From Bacillota bacterium (lineage in GTDB: Bacteria; Bacillota; Clostridia; Acetivibrionales; DSM-2933): DNA of 8,200 nucleotides. Under the pieces are notes generated by a model. It ran no database searches and was not told the origin of the DNA. It worked only from the letters and a program-made list of their open reading frames with translations. Shown here piece after piece: positions 1 through 5,874 of the stretch (positions are counted from its first letter, which is position 1; every line of letters starts with the position of its first letter). The translations under genes and the position numbers were made by a program. The stretch covers positions 1-8,200 of the forward strand of contig JAEZNF010000419.1 in the NCBI GenBank assembly GCA_023441845.1, given 5' to 3'.

Positions 1-91
1 CTAATATACAGGCCATACCAATAGTCAATAAAGCACTTGTTACCGATATTTCAACAACTGTCCCACTTGTACTGAAAAGCGAATCAAGCAT
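1..91 (-). CDS. DUF4956-type membrane protein, N-terminal part (runs off left edge)
   Basis: Only the first 30 codons are in the window. They read MLDSLFSTSGTVVEIS followed by a hydrophobic stretch (VTSALLTIGMACIL) that looks like the start of a first membrane helix. The start ATG is preceded by AGGAGG with a 9-base spacer. The gene overlaps the end of the VTC-domain gene by 8 bases (ATGCTTGA), so the two are very probably translationally coupled. DUF4956 proteins are multi-helix membrane proteins of unknown function that are often encoded next to VTC-domain proteins in clostridia. The family call rests on the short N-terminus plus this neighbourhood, so it is tentative, while the existence of the gene is well supported. 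Confidence 0.65.
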   Translation of the reverse strand, partial: MLDSLFSTSGTVVEISVTSALLTIGMACIL

Positions 92-827
92 AAATCTTTT
101 CCTCCTTGATATTTCTATTATTCATTATTTGAATTTTGTATTCACTGCCGTATTTTGAGAAGCTTGTTCGGAAAATTTTATGCTCCGAAAGCATTTTTGT
201 GAGCCACAGTGGCATGCTCTTTTCTGCTTTGATCTCCATCAGCCATTTTCCGTCTTGGAGCAGCGCATCACCATGGTCGCCGCTTTCAAGTTTCAGGTCA
301 TACCTCCTCGTCCTTATATTTGTATCAAAAGTTATCCGTAAATCCCTGTTTTCCTTACTGAACAGCGCTTTCCTGTCATATGCAAGATAAAGCCTGGGCT
401 TTAAGTGGTACAACTTTAAAATGTAGTCTATCTCATTTATTACCTGTTTGTTCATGTAGACCTTAATTTCGGGTTTTACTCCCGTACTTATAAAATTATA
501 CGCTTCATTCAGCTTTATGTTTGTTCTTCTCTTATTTACCAGTCCACAAAATTTTTTCTTTATCTCAAGATACACCTTCGCGTTTTCCTCTGGTACTCCG
601 TATGCCCTTAAACGGAGTTTTTCTTTGTATTTAGGCTTTGACAGGGACCTTCTTATCAGTGTGTTATCCTCGGTATCATAATAAATATTGCTTATTGTAT
701 AAAACTCATGGGATTTGTTATAATCGTCAAGCTCCATATAACCTTGCAGTTCGTTACTTATTTGATGGTATGTATCACTATCAATCAAATACTTGCTTTC
801 ATATCTGTTAAAAACCTCTATAGCCAT
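84..827 (-). CDS. VTC-domain polyphosphate polymerase-like protein
   Basis: This 247-residue protein has the layout of the VTC domain, the tunnel-shaped triphosphate-tunnel fold that makes polyphosphate from ATP in yeast Vtc4. Visible landmarks are NRYESKY (residues 7-13), the basic strand LRLR (71-74), YLEIKKK (86-92), AYDRKAL (149-155), MEIK (197-200) and SFSKYG (222-227). These match the positions of the substrate-binding Lys/Arg and metal-binding Glu residues in the family. A bacterial single-domain version of about 230-250 residues is usual. I chose the ATG at 827 rather than 896 because it has AAAGGAG just upstream, the homologous N-terminus begins there, and the predicted promoter would start transcription near 900. 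It is the first gene of a leftward operon with the DUF4956 gene. Real polymerase activity is inferred from the family. The product could alternatively act on another polyphosphorylated substrate. Confidence 0.88.
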   Translation of the reverse strand: MAIEVFNRYESKYLIDSDTYHQISNELQGYMELDDYNKSHEFYTISNIYYDTEDNTLIRRSLSKPKYKEKLRLRAYGVPEENAKVYLEIKKKFCGLVNKRRTNIKLNEAYNFISTGVKPEIKVYMNKQVINEIDYILKLYHLKPRLYLAYDRKALFSKENRDLRITFDTNIRTRRYDLKLESGDHGDALLQDGKWLMEIKAEKSMPLWLTKMLSEHKIFRTSFSKYGSEYKIQIMNNRNIKEEKIYA

Positions 828-907
828 TTGTATACTCCTTTCCCCGGTAATGACCAGCAGTTCGTAAAGCATCATTTTGTACCGGAACAATTTCATCTCA
901 TGTTTCC

Positions 908-940
908 ATTTTACAAATCCAACCTTAAACCAATCTTAAA
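908..940 (-). promoter_or_regulatory. Predicted promoter of the VTC operon with tandem CiaR-like box
   Basis: Read leftward, two adjacent 11-mers, TTTAAGATTGG (940-930) and TTTAAGGTTGG (929-919), differ at one base. They are followed after 5 bases by a -10-like TAAAAT (913-908). There is no good -35 hexamer apart from the repeats, which is typical of promoters activated by OmpR/PhoB-family regulators. TTTAAG-N5-TTTAAG is the known recognition pattern of streptococcal CiaR. The predicted transcript starts near 901 and leaves a leader of about 75 bases before the ATG at 827. Confidence 0.6.
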
Positions 941-1001
941 TTCTTTAAATAAATTTATCGATAATTTACTGCAAGAATAAAAGTACTGCCATTATGTTTA
1001 A

Positions 1002-1034
1002 TTTAAGGTTGATTAAAGGTTGCTGTGATATAAT
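1002..1034 (+). promoter_or_regulatory. Predicted autoregulated promoter of the two-component operon
   Basis: Two 11-mers in tandem, TTTAAGGTTGA (1002-1012) and TTAAAGGTTGC (1013-1023), match at 9 of 11 positions. They end exactly 5 bases before a perfect extended -10, TGA-TATAAT (1026-1034). The spacing is identical to that of the divergent VTC promoter. Transcription would begin near 1041, leaving a leader of about 145 bases before the response regulator ATG. I see no convincing gene or strong hairpin in that leader. Confidence 0.65.
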
Positions 1035-1187
1035 TGTCTTAAATATAAAGGCAGATAATATTGAAAAAGCTTTAAAAGACCTTACCACCTTTATTATAGA
1101 AGACGGTTATCTTTTAAAAACCGCGATGAGGCTATTGTTATCTTTAATATTCCGTCGTGAGACATTAAGGAAAGGAATGCGTTTTAT

Positions 1188-1865
1188 ATGAGAATATTGA
1201 TAGTAGAAGATGAAATTCATCTTGCTGAGGCCTTAACACAAATATTAAAGAAGAATAATTACACCGTGGACGCTGTCAATGACGGCAAATCCGGATTGGA
1301 TAACGCTTTAAGCGACATATACGACTTAATTATACTCGATATCATGCTGCCTGAAATGGACGGAATAACCGTATTGAAAAACATCAGAAAAGAAGGCCTG
1401 TCCACACCGGTAATACTGCTTACCGCCAGAGGAGAAGTCTCGGATAAGGTCATAGGGCTGGACAGCGGCGCCGATGACTATCTGGCAAAGCCCTTTGCAA
1501 CAGAAGAGCTTCTTGCAAGAATACGGGCTGCGTCAAGGCGCAAGGGTGAAGTATTACAAGATAACACATTAAAGTTTGGTGATATAGAATTAAACAAAAC
1601 AAACCTTAAACTATCAAAGGGCGGTAAGGAAATAAAACTGATATTAAAAGAAAGCGAATTACTGGAACTTCTTATTTTAAGGAAGAGTTCCATTACATCA
1701 AAGGAGCTCGTTATAGAAAAACTCTGGGGATTTGATTCCGAAGCCGAACATAACAATGTAGAGGTATATGTATCCTTTTTAAGAAAAAAGCTGTCTTTCC
1801 TAGATTCATCAGTAGCTATAAATACAATCCGCGGGGTAGGATATGTTTTGGAGGTGAAGGAATAG
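1188..1865 (+). CDS. CiaR-like OmpR-family response regulator
   Basis: This 225-residue DNA-binding response regulator is of normal length for the family. The receiver domain (about 1-115) has the acidic pair E7/D8, the phosphorylation site D51 in IILDIMLP, T79 in LLTAR and K101 in AKPF. The OmpR/PhoB winged-helix domain (about 125-225) ends in the typical RGVGYVL. The segment LWGFDSEAEHNNVEVYVSFLRKKL-like (around 179-202) resembles streptococcal CiaR, whose known target TTTAAG-N5-TTTAAG is found upstream of this gene and of neighbouring genes. The start ATG at 1188 follows a purine-rich AAGGAAAGGAA. The stop codon overlaps the GTG start of the kinase gene by one base, so the pair is co-translated. 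Family membership is certain. The CiaR subtype is inferred from resemblance and from the boxes. Confidence 0.93.
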   Translation: MRILIVEDEIHLAEALTQILKKNNYTVDAVNDGKSGLDNALSDIYDLIILDIMLPEMDGITVLKNIRKEGLSTPVILLTARGEVSDKVIGLDSGADDYLAKPFATEELLARIRAASRRKGEVLQDNTLKFGDIELNKTNLKLSKGGKEIKLILKESELLELLILRKSSITSKELVIEKLWGFDSEAEHNNVEVYVSFLRKKLSFLDSSVAINTIRGVGYVLEVKE

Positions 1866-3160
1866 TGTTTAAGAAACTGAGGAACAGGCTTCTTATTCTC
1901 AATTTGGTCAGTATTTCCGTCATCATGCTTATAGCATTTGCGTCAATTTACATCATAACATACCGGTATGTGCATCAAGACATAGATATGCAGCTGCACA
2001 AGATTTCGGAGGCCAACCGCAAGCACGGCGGAAATGCTGAGGGACCCAGGCGTGATTTTGATACTTCCAGAACTGAACCCGATGATGTAAAACCGCCTGA
2101 GCGTTCCGTTTCATTTTCGGTAATTACCGATAAGCAGTGGAACATTACACACTCTTCATCTCTGTTTGAAATGGACAGTGAATTTTACAAAAGTGCAATA
2201 GATGCGGCAGTTTCGCAAAACAAAGACACCGGCAGCTTCAAATTGGATGACAATAGCTGGGCCTATGTGAAAAAAACGATTCCTGACGGCTATATAATTG
2301 AGTTTCTGGACATAACCTCCCAGCAGGAAATCCTGACAAATCTGATATATACGTTTATAATTGTTGCACTTATAACGCTTATTTTTATATTCTTTATAAG
2401 CCGGTTCTTTGCAAACAAGTCCATAAGTCCGGTTAAAGAAGCGTTTGATAAACAGAAGCAGTTTATTGCGGATGCTTCCCACGAGCTCAAAACGCCTCTC
2501 TCAGTTATAAACACAAATGTCGATGTCCTTTTATCAAACAGTGAGGACACCATTAAAAATCAGACAAAATGGCTTCAGTATATAAAATCCGAATCCGAAA
2601 GGATGGCAAAACTGACAAATGACCTTTTATACCTGACACAGGTAGACTATTCGGATAAAAAAATGATTTTCACCGATTTTAATTTGAGTGAAGCGGTTGA
2701 AAATGCCATATTAACAATGGAAGCGGTGATCTTTGAGCACAATATTTCTCTTAATTACAAAATAGAGCCTAATCTGATGACCCACGGCAGTAATGAGGAA
2801 ATCCGGCAGGTAATAATGATACTTCTTGACAATGCCTTAAAATATACAAGTAGAAATGGCTCTGTGGATATATTGCTTGGAAGGAACCATAACAGTATAG
2901 TGTTGTCGGTAGCCAATACCGGTGAAGGAATCCCAGAGGAACATCTGGAGAAAGTTTTTGACAGGTTTTACCGTACCGATAAATCACGTGCGCGCAAACT
3001 TGGCGGCTACGGTCTCGGGCTGGCAATAGCAAAAACAATCATTGACCAGCATAAAGGCAGGATATTTGCCAAAAGCATTCCAAATGAAAAAACAATCTTG
3101 TATATTGAGCTTCCTTTTGTTACTGTCAAAGAAGAAAACAAACCCCGTTCCGGATCATAA
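1865..3160 (+). CDS. CiaH-like membrane sensor histidine kinase
   Basis: This 431-residue kinase is the cognate partner of the upstream response regulator. It has a first membrane helix (about 10-33), an extracytoplasmic sensor of about 125 residues rich in charged residues and proline (34-157), and a second helix (about 158-182). These are followed by a HisKA domain with the phospho-accepting H206 in FIADASHELKTPLS and a HATPase domain. The latter shows an N box (LLDNALKYT, N323), G1 box NTGEGIP (351-357), FDRFYRTDKSRAR (365-377) and G2 box GGYGLGLAIAK (380-390). G1 begins with Asn instead of the more common Asp, a variant seen in many functional kinases. The start is GTG, inside the stop codon of the preceding gene (TAGTG), with GGAGG 10 bases upstream. 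There is no PAS or HAMP domain that I can recognise. The signal sensed is unknown. Confidence 0.93.
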   Translation: MFKKLRNRLLILNLVSISVIMLIAFASIYIITYRYVHQDIDMQLHKISEANRKHGGNAEGPRRDFDTSRTEPDDVKPPERSVSFSVITDKQWNITHSSSLFEMDSEFYKSAIDAAVSQNKDTGSFKLDDNSWAYVKKTIPDGYIIEFLDITSQQEILTNLIYTFIIVALITLIFIFFISRFFANKSISPVKEAFDKQKQFIADASHELKTPLSVINTNVDVLLSNSEDTIKNQTKWLQYIKSESERMAKLTNDLLYLTQVDYSDKKMIFTDFNLSEAVENAILTMEAVIFEHNISLNYKIEPNLMTHGSNEEIRQVIMILLDNALKYTSRNGSVDILLGRNHNSIVLSVANTGEGIPEEHLEKVFDRFYRTDKSRARKLGGYGLGLAIAKTIIDQHKGRIFAKSIPNEKTILYIELPFVTVKEENKPRSGS

Positions 3161-3245
3161 ATCTAGCTGGCAGCACATGGCTAATCCATGTCGGAACCCA
3201 TTTTCGCTTTTGGTTCTGTAAGGTATTCAACCTGGGTTTTACTTG
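3161..3245. terminator. Convergent intergenic gap with weak hairpins, possible terminator
   Basis: The kinase gene and the DinB-like pseudogene converge here. The gap holds a perfect small hairpin, ACATGG-ctaat-CCATGT (3175-3191). It also holds GAACC/GGTTC (3194-3198 and 3212-3216) and AACCCA (3195-3200) that can pair with TGGGTT (3233-3238), followed by TTTT. None is a classic strong GC stem with a long T run, so termination here is only likely from position. Confidence 0.3.
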
Positions 3246-3886
3246 CTACCTGGATTCCTTTTCCTTGATTCGCGTTGACTCATTCAGATGAACAAAAATG
3301 TGCCGGGTGGCAGGCATCAGGAGCAGTCCGGCCTTTGTTTTTTTGCCCCAGTAGTCAAGCAGCCATTTTGATTCCTCTGCAACGGCGCCTTCTGATAATA
3401 CCGTTTGAAGCCTGGAAGGTTCAATTTTCTGCTTTAATTCTTCAGGCAGAAGGCTCTTAATAATGCTTCTTGTCTTCCTTCCTACTTCCATCCGGTATCC
3501 CCTCAATGCGTGCATATCTATTGATTCACTAAGGGCTCTTATCTCTTCCTCATTCATTGCATTACCGGTGTCCCGGGCAGCTACACCCATTTTTTCGAAC
3601 CAGCTGCCGGTATTAAAAACCTGGGGCTCTCCGGCTGCAAGTATATTCATTGTAATGTCTTCTATTCTACTGCAATGCCACATTTTCCACGCTATTGACT
3701 GGTCATCCTTATGGACTCTTCTAAATACTATCTCTGTCAAACCATCCCAAAGCTCATCTTCGAATGCACCATTGCATGAAGATTCAAACATAATTCCATA
3801 CAATTTTGAAAGTCAACCGGCCTGGGCCAGGTATTTTTAAGTATTTTAAATTTTTCATTCCAGAGTTGCCTGTTTGGATTTGCCAT
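3246..3886 (-). pseudogene. DinB-family protein gene, disrupted by frameshift
   Basis: The gene starts at ATG 3886 behind AAGGAGG and reads MANPNRQLWNEKF through LCLNLHAMVH, then leaves frame and stops at 3737 after 49 codons. The rest of the protein continues in another frame from about 3764 (FEDELWDGLTEIVFRR, WHCSRIEDITMNIL, GNAMNEEEI, MPATRHIFVHLNES) to the stop at 3246. Together they match the plan of a DinB-like four-helix metal-binding protein of about 210 residues, with the expected His positions in HAMVH, WHCSRIED and RHIFVH. From memory of the family, a linker of roughly ten residues normally separates HAMVH from FEDELW. The lesion is therefore probably a small deletion with a number of bases not divisible by three. 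Function in this family is mostly unknown (thiol or stress related). A sequencing error or a rare programmed frameshift are alternatives. Confidence 0.75.
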
Positions 3887-3940
3887 ATAAGCCTCCTTCA
3901 TACATAGGTAAATAAATCGTTTTTCTTTGAATCCATTATA

Positions 3941-3977
3941 TTTATATTGGTTTTATTTATATTGGTTTTATTTATAT
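3941..3977. repeat. 15-base tandem repeat, about 2.5 copies
   Basis: The unit TTTATATTGGTTTTA occurs at 3941-3955 and 3956-3970, followed by a third partial copy (TTTATAT). The two full copies are identical. It lies in AT-rich non-coding DNA upstream of the DinB-like pseudogene and has no obvious role. Replication slippage is the simplest explanation. Confidence 0.8.
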
Positions 3978-4042
3978 CAATCAAGTCGACATATCGTTTA
4001 CAACAGTTATTAAAGTTATGATTTCGCAAAAAAACAGAATCA

Positions 4043-4073
4043 TGAATGTAAAATATTTCTATGAAACATATGA
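4043..4073 (+). promoter_or_regulatory. Weak candidate forespore (sigma-G/F type) promoter
   Basis: TGAATG (4043-4048) and CATATGA (4067-4073), separated by 18 bases, resemble the sigma-G consensus TGAATA / CATACTA at 5 of 6 and 5 of 7 positions. They lie 130 bases upstream of a gene of a family usually expressed in the forespore. The region is AT-rich and the match is imperfect, so this is only a hint. Confidence 0.2.
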
Positions 4074-4202
4074 TTGCATATGCTTCGCTACTTAGACCGT
4101 AGCTTTTCATGCACTTGGAAATCTTCTCTCACAGTTTTATCAAAAACTGCCTCAAATAAAAACCGCTAAAACTAAGAAGAATAATGCTGGAGGTGATTAA
4201 AA

Positions 4203-4835
4203 TTGAGAAGAAGATTTCCAATAATTGTTTCCGCAATAGTCGGAGTAGGACTTCTGGCTGCTTTATTTGTAAGCAGCAATATGGCAGGAAGGAACATCCA
4301 ACGGATAGGCCGAAATAATACAACCCCGCAGGGCAGGAACATAATAGGTGAAAACATGAAAGGTGCAAATCCCTATACCGGACTAAACGGTGGGAATATG
4401 CCCATAGTCGGTACAGCAACGCCCGCTAGTCCACGTATTGTAACGCCTGGTCCCGGTACTAATATGGGGATTAATAGAATAGGCCAAAAGGTCCAGGATC
4501 AAGTAGCCTTTAACAGGCAAAAAGCAGATAATATAAGCAAACAGTTAGGTAATATCGATGGTATCGGACAAATAAATACCATTGTAAAAGGAAATACTGC
4601 TCTGGTAGGCTATAGGCCTTCGAACACAGTAAAAGATGCAAGCAGTATTAAAAAAGCCATAACCGACAGGGTTAAGCAAGCCGACAATACAATAACAAGT
4701 GTTGTTTTGAGTGACTCAGCGGATATTACATCAAGGATAGAGCGATTGAGTAATAGTATAAAGAACAATAATCCCGCTGCTGAGTTAAGTAATGAGTTTG
4801 ACAAGCTTATACGGAGCATACAACTCGCTGCATAA
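4203..4835 (+). CDS. YhcN/YlaJ-family sporulation protein
   Basis: This 210-residue protein starts at TTG behind a full-length SD (GGAGGTGAT, 4189-4197). It has an N-terminal membrane anchor or signal (residues 6-25, after MRRR), a linker rich in Asn, Gly and Pro (about 27-90), and a C-terminal YhcN/YlaJ domain (about 95-206). The domain shows VKGNTALVGYRP (128-139), ITDRVKQAD (153-161), VVLSDSADI (167-175) and ELSNEFDKLIRSI (194-206). Family members are spore coat/cortex or inner spore membrane proteins involved in germination, usually lipoproteins. No Cys is present in or after the hydrophobic segment, so this one cannot be lipid-modified at a lipobox and is probably a membrane-anchored or secreted form. 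It stands alone as a transcription unit, ending at a hairpin-rich convergent region. The family call is confident. The exact role in the spore is not visible. Confidence 0.9.
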   Translation: MRRRFPIIVSAIVGVGLLAALFVSSNMAGRNIQRIGRNNTTPQGRNIIGENMKGANPYTGLNGGNMPIVGTATPASPRIVTPGPGTNMGINRIGQKVQDQVAFNRQKADNISKQLGNIDGIGQINTIVKGNTALVGYRPSNTVKDASSIKKAITDRVKQADNTITSVVLSDSADITSRIERLSNSIKNNNPAAELSNEFDKLIRSIQLAA

Positions 4836-4850
4836 TAGTATACAAATATA

Positions 4851-4890
4851 TTACTGTTTAAAAAGTGCTGTTTGGCTTTTTAAACAGTAA
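4851..4890. terminator. 15-bp perfect hairpin after YhcN-type gene
   Basis: TTACTGTTTAAAAAG (4851-4865) pairs perfectly with CTTTTTAAACAGTAA (4876-4890) around a 10-base loop, 16 bases after the stop codon. The stem is AT-rich and is not followed by a T run in either direction. Its position argues for a 3'-end structure. A second, imperfect hairpin (TTTCCGGG with CCCGGGAAA, about 4910-4933) follows. Confidence 0.55.
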
Positions 4891-4946
4891 TAAAATTCAC
4901 CAAATAAGTTTTCCGGGATTTCTCCCCGGGAAATGGCAGTAAATCA

Positions 4947-4968
4947 AAGCCCTGCGGAAGCAGGGCTT
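4947..4968 (-). terminator. GC-rich hairpin terminating the leftward small gene
   Basis: AAGCCCTGC and GCAGGGCTT form a perfect 9-bp stem with a four-base loop (GGAA on the plus strand). Read leftward it lies 13 bases after the stop of the 44-residue gene and is followed by TGATTT, so it is a plausible but not classic intrinsic terminator. It may also stop leftover rightward transcription from the YhcN-type gene. Confidence 0.6.
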
Positions 4969-4981
4969 AACGCGTAGGATT

Positions 4982-5116
4982 CTAGCAATCTTTGCCTATT
5001 ACGTTATCGTAGCCAAAACCACGGTTACACCAGAAAAGTAAAAGGAAAAGAATAATGAACCAAAGCAGTTCATCGTTGTCACAAAAGCCACCTAAAAATC
5101 CGCCTTTATTAAACAT
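4982..5116 (-). CDS. Small hydrophobic protein, 44 residues (YjcZ-like in style)
   Basis: A 44-codon leftward gene with a good SD (AAAGGGGGT, 5133-5125, 8-base spacer) begins MFNKGGFLGGFCDNDELLWF. It continues with one membrane helix (about residues 17-29, IILFLLLFW) and ends CNRGFGYDNVIGKDC. The pattern of a Gly/Phe-rich start, an acidic patch with Trp, a single helix and Gly-Phe plus Cys afterwards recalls the tiny YjcZ-type spore-associated proteins. There is no clear motif to prove this. It has its own terminator and faces a sporulation gene, which fits but does not show a spore role. A CATATTAT element (5178-5171 read leftward) could be a -10 box for a sporulation sigma factor. Three cysteines (positions 12, 30, 44) are unusual for so small a protein. 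Confidence 0.7.
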   Translation of the reverse strand: MFNKGGFLGGFCDNDELLWFIILFLLLFWCNRGFGYDNVIGKDC

Positions 5117-5274
5117 ATTGACTTACCCCCTTTCGCCTTTTTATTAAAATCAGTTTACTGACTTATTAGCATAATATGCAGACAAATGAAGTATTGTGCT
5201 TTGTCCGCGAAATGTTTACATAATAATGTTATAGGGTTGAAATAACGGAAAGAGAGTCACATTTCCGGCTGTCG

Positions 5275-5293
5275 GTAATATACTATATATTAC
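5275..5293. promoter_or_regulatory. Perfect inverted repeat upstream of small membrane protein genes
   Basis: GTAATATA-CTA-TATATTAC is a perfect 8-bp inverted repeat with a 3-base centre. It contains the -10-like TATACT and is directly followed by a TGA-TATAGT extended -10-like element (5294-5302). It could be an operator over the promoter of the gene at 5372, but AT-rich DNA makes such palindromes fairly common. Confidence 0.3.
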
Positions 5294-5300
5294 TGATATA

Positions 5301-5337
5301 GTGTTTGTAAGTACTAACAGGTACTCAAGACAAACAC
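5301..5337 (+). promoter_or_regulatory. Two-tier hairpin in the leader of the small membrane protein gene
   Basis: GTGTTTGT (5301-5308) pairs with ACAAACAC (5330-5337). Inside it AGTAC (5310-5314) pairs with GTACT (5321-5325) around a 6-base loop. It ends 18 bases before the SD of the 43-codon gene and is followed by ATTCTTTT. It may be an RNA structure in the leader or a weak terminator/attenuator. No known riboswitch class is recognised. Confidence 0.35.
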
Positions 5338-5371
5338 AGACATTCTTTTATAAATAAGGGAGACAACAACC

Positions 5372-5503
5372 ATGGCCTTATCGGAAAAAAAGAAGCATGA
5401 CCTTTTGCTTGCCATAGTTTCTCTGATAATAATAATATTCATTTCCGGATTGGCAGTACCTCCGGAAACACCTGTCAATACAGAAATATTTGCATCTCCA
5501 TAA
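5372..5503 (+). CDS. Small single-helix membrane protein, 43 residues
   Basis: ATG at 5372 follows AAGGGAGA (5356-5363) with an 8-base spacer. The product starts MALSEKKKHDLLLAIVSL, has one strongly hydrophobic helix (about residues 11-29, including IIIIFISG), and ends in a short polar tail, VPPETPVNTEIFASP. The charged KKK before the helix suggests an N-in orientation with the tail outside. I recognise no family. The N-terminus resembles that of the next small gene (KK, then HD, then L/I-rich helix), suggesting the two are related or act together. Good SD and sensible membrane topology support a real gene. Confidence 0.6.
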   Translation: MALSEKKKHDLLLAIVSLIIIIFISGLAVPPETPVNTEIFASP

Positions 5504-5607
5504 CAGGCGGAACACTTTATGGCAGCATTACGGGATTATACGGATAAATGAACGTAATTTTTAAGTCGTACTGTATGTACACCGCTAAAACTTCCGGAGG
5601 GTAATTT

Positions 5608-5754
5608 ATGCTCATAACAAAAAAAAGTTTACATGATATCCTGATAATTGCACTTTCACTGCTTGCAGTTTTTATTCTATACTCTGTCCTGTCGAGTATA
5701 GAGCTAATAGCATTGATTTTACTTCTTGCAAGCTTAATATTTATACTTTTCTGA
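5608..5754 (+). CDS. Small membrane protein, 48 residues, two helices
   Basis: ATG at 5608 follows GGAGGGT (5596-5602). The product begins MLITKKSLHDILIIALSL and has two hydrophobic stretches (about 11-27 and 32-48) separated by LSSIE, ending directly in the hydrophobic segment ILF. It looks like a helical hairpin in the membrane. It lies 104 bases after the 43-residue gene and shares the KK-x-HD-x-LL start with it. No family is recognised. Holin-like, toxin-like or small regulatory membrane proteins all have this general shape. Confidence 0.6.
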   Translation: MLITKKSLHDILIIALSLLAVFILYSVLSSIELIALILLLASLIFILF

Positions 5755-5831
5755 GAGCCGGCTAATATATAAATTCTGCCGAATCTTTTTCTACTTAACG
5801 CATAGAGTGCTGAAAAAATCGGAAGTAATAT

Positions 5832-5868
5832 TTTAAGTCCTCCTTAAGTATTCAGTAACACATAAAAT
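5832..5868 (+). promoter_or_regulatory. CiaR-like box with possible promoter
   Basis: TTTAAG-TCCTC-CTTAAG (5832-5848) has the 11-base period of the other boxes. A -10-like TAAAAT lies at 5863-5868, 14 bases after the second hexamer instead of 10, so its helical phase differs from the two divergent promoters. The same sequence can also be read as an inverted repeat, TTAAG-TCCTC-CTTAA. No gene follows closely. Confidence 0.35.
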
Positions 5869-5874
5869 TCAGGG

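Larger units (their letters stand above)
3887..4202. other. Gene-free stretch between DinB-like pseudogene and YhcN-type gene
   Basis: About 315 bases with no convincing gene. A 70-codon leftward open frame (3898-4110) has no good ribosome binding site and a composition dominated by the tandem repeat, so I do not call it. The stretch contains the 15-base tandem repeat near its left end and probably the promoter of the YhcN-type gene at its right end. The SD sequence of that gene is at 4189-4197. Confidence 0.5.

Noticed and set aside
828..896. Extended N-terminus of the VTC protein (start at 896)
   Set aside because: The ATG at 896 has no good SD and would be at or next to the transcription start. 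The ATG at 827 has AAAGGAG and begins at the conserved domain edge.
994..1191. 65-codon open frame ending in an ATGA overlap with the response regulator
   Set aside because: Its start lies upstream of the predicted TATAAT (1029-1034), so the mRNA would begin inside it. It has no SD and its product has no recognisable features.
3898..4110. 70-codon leftward open frame
   Set aside because: Weak ribosome binding site, a C-terminal half made by the AT-rich tandem repeat, and no recognisable motif.
4162..5592. Shared 12-mer ACCGCTAAAACT before the SDs of the genes at 4203 and 5608
   Set aside because: In a window of this size one or two repeated 12-mers are expected by chance, and the distances to the SDs differ.
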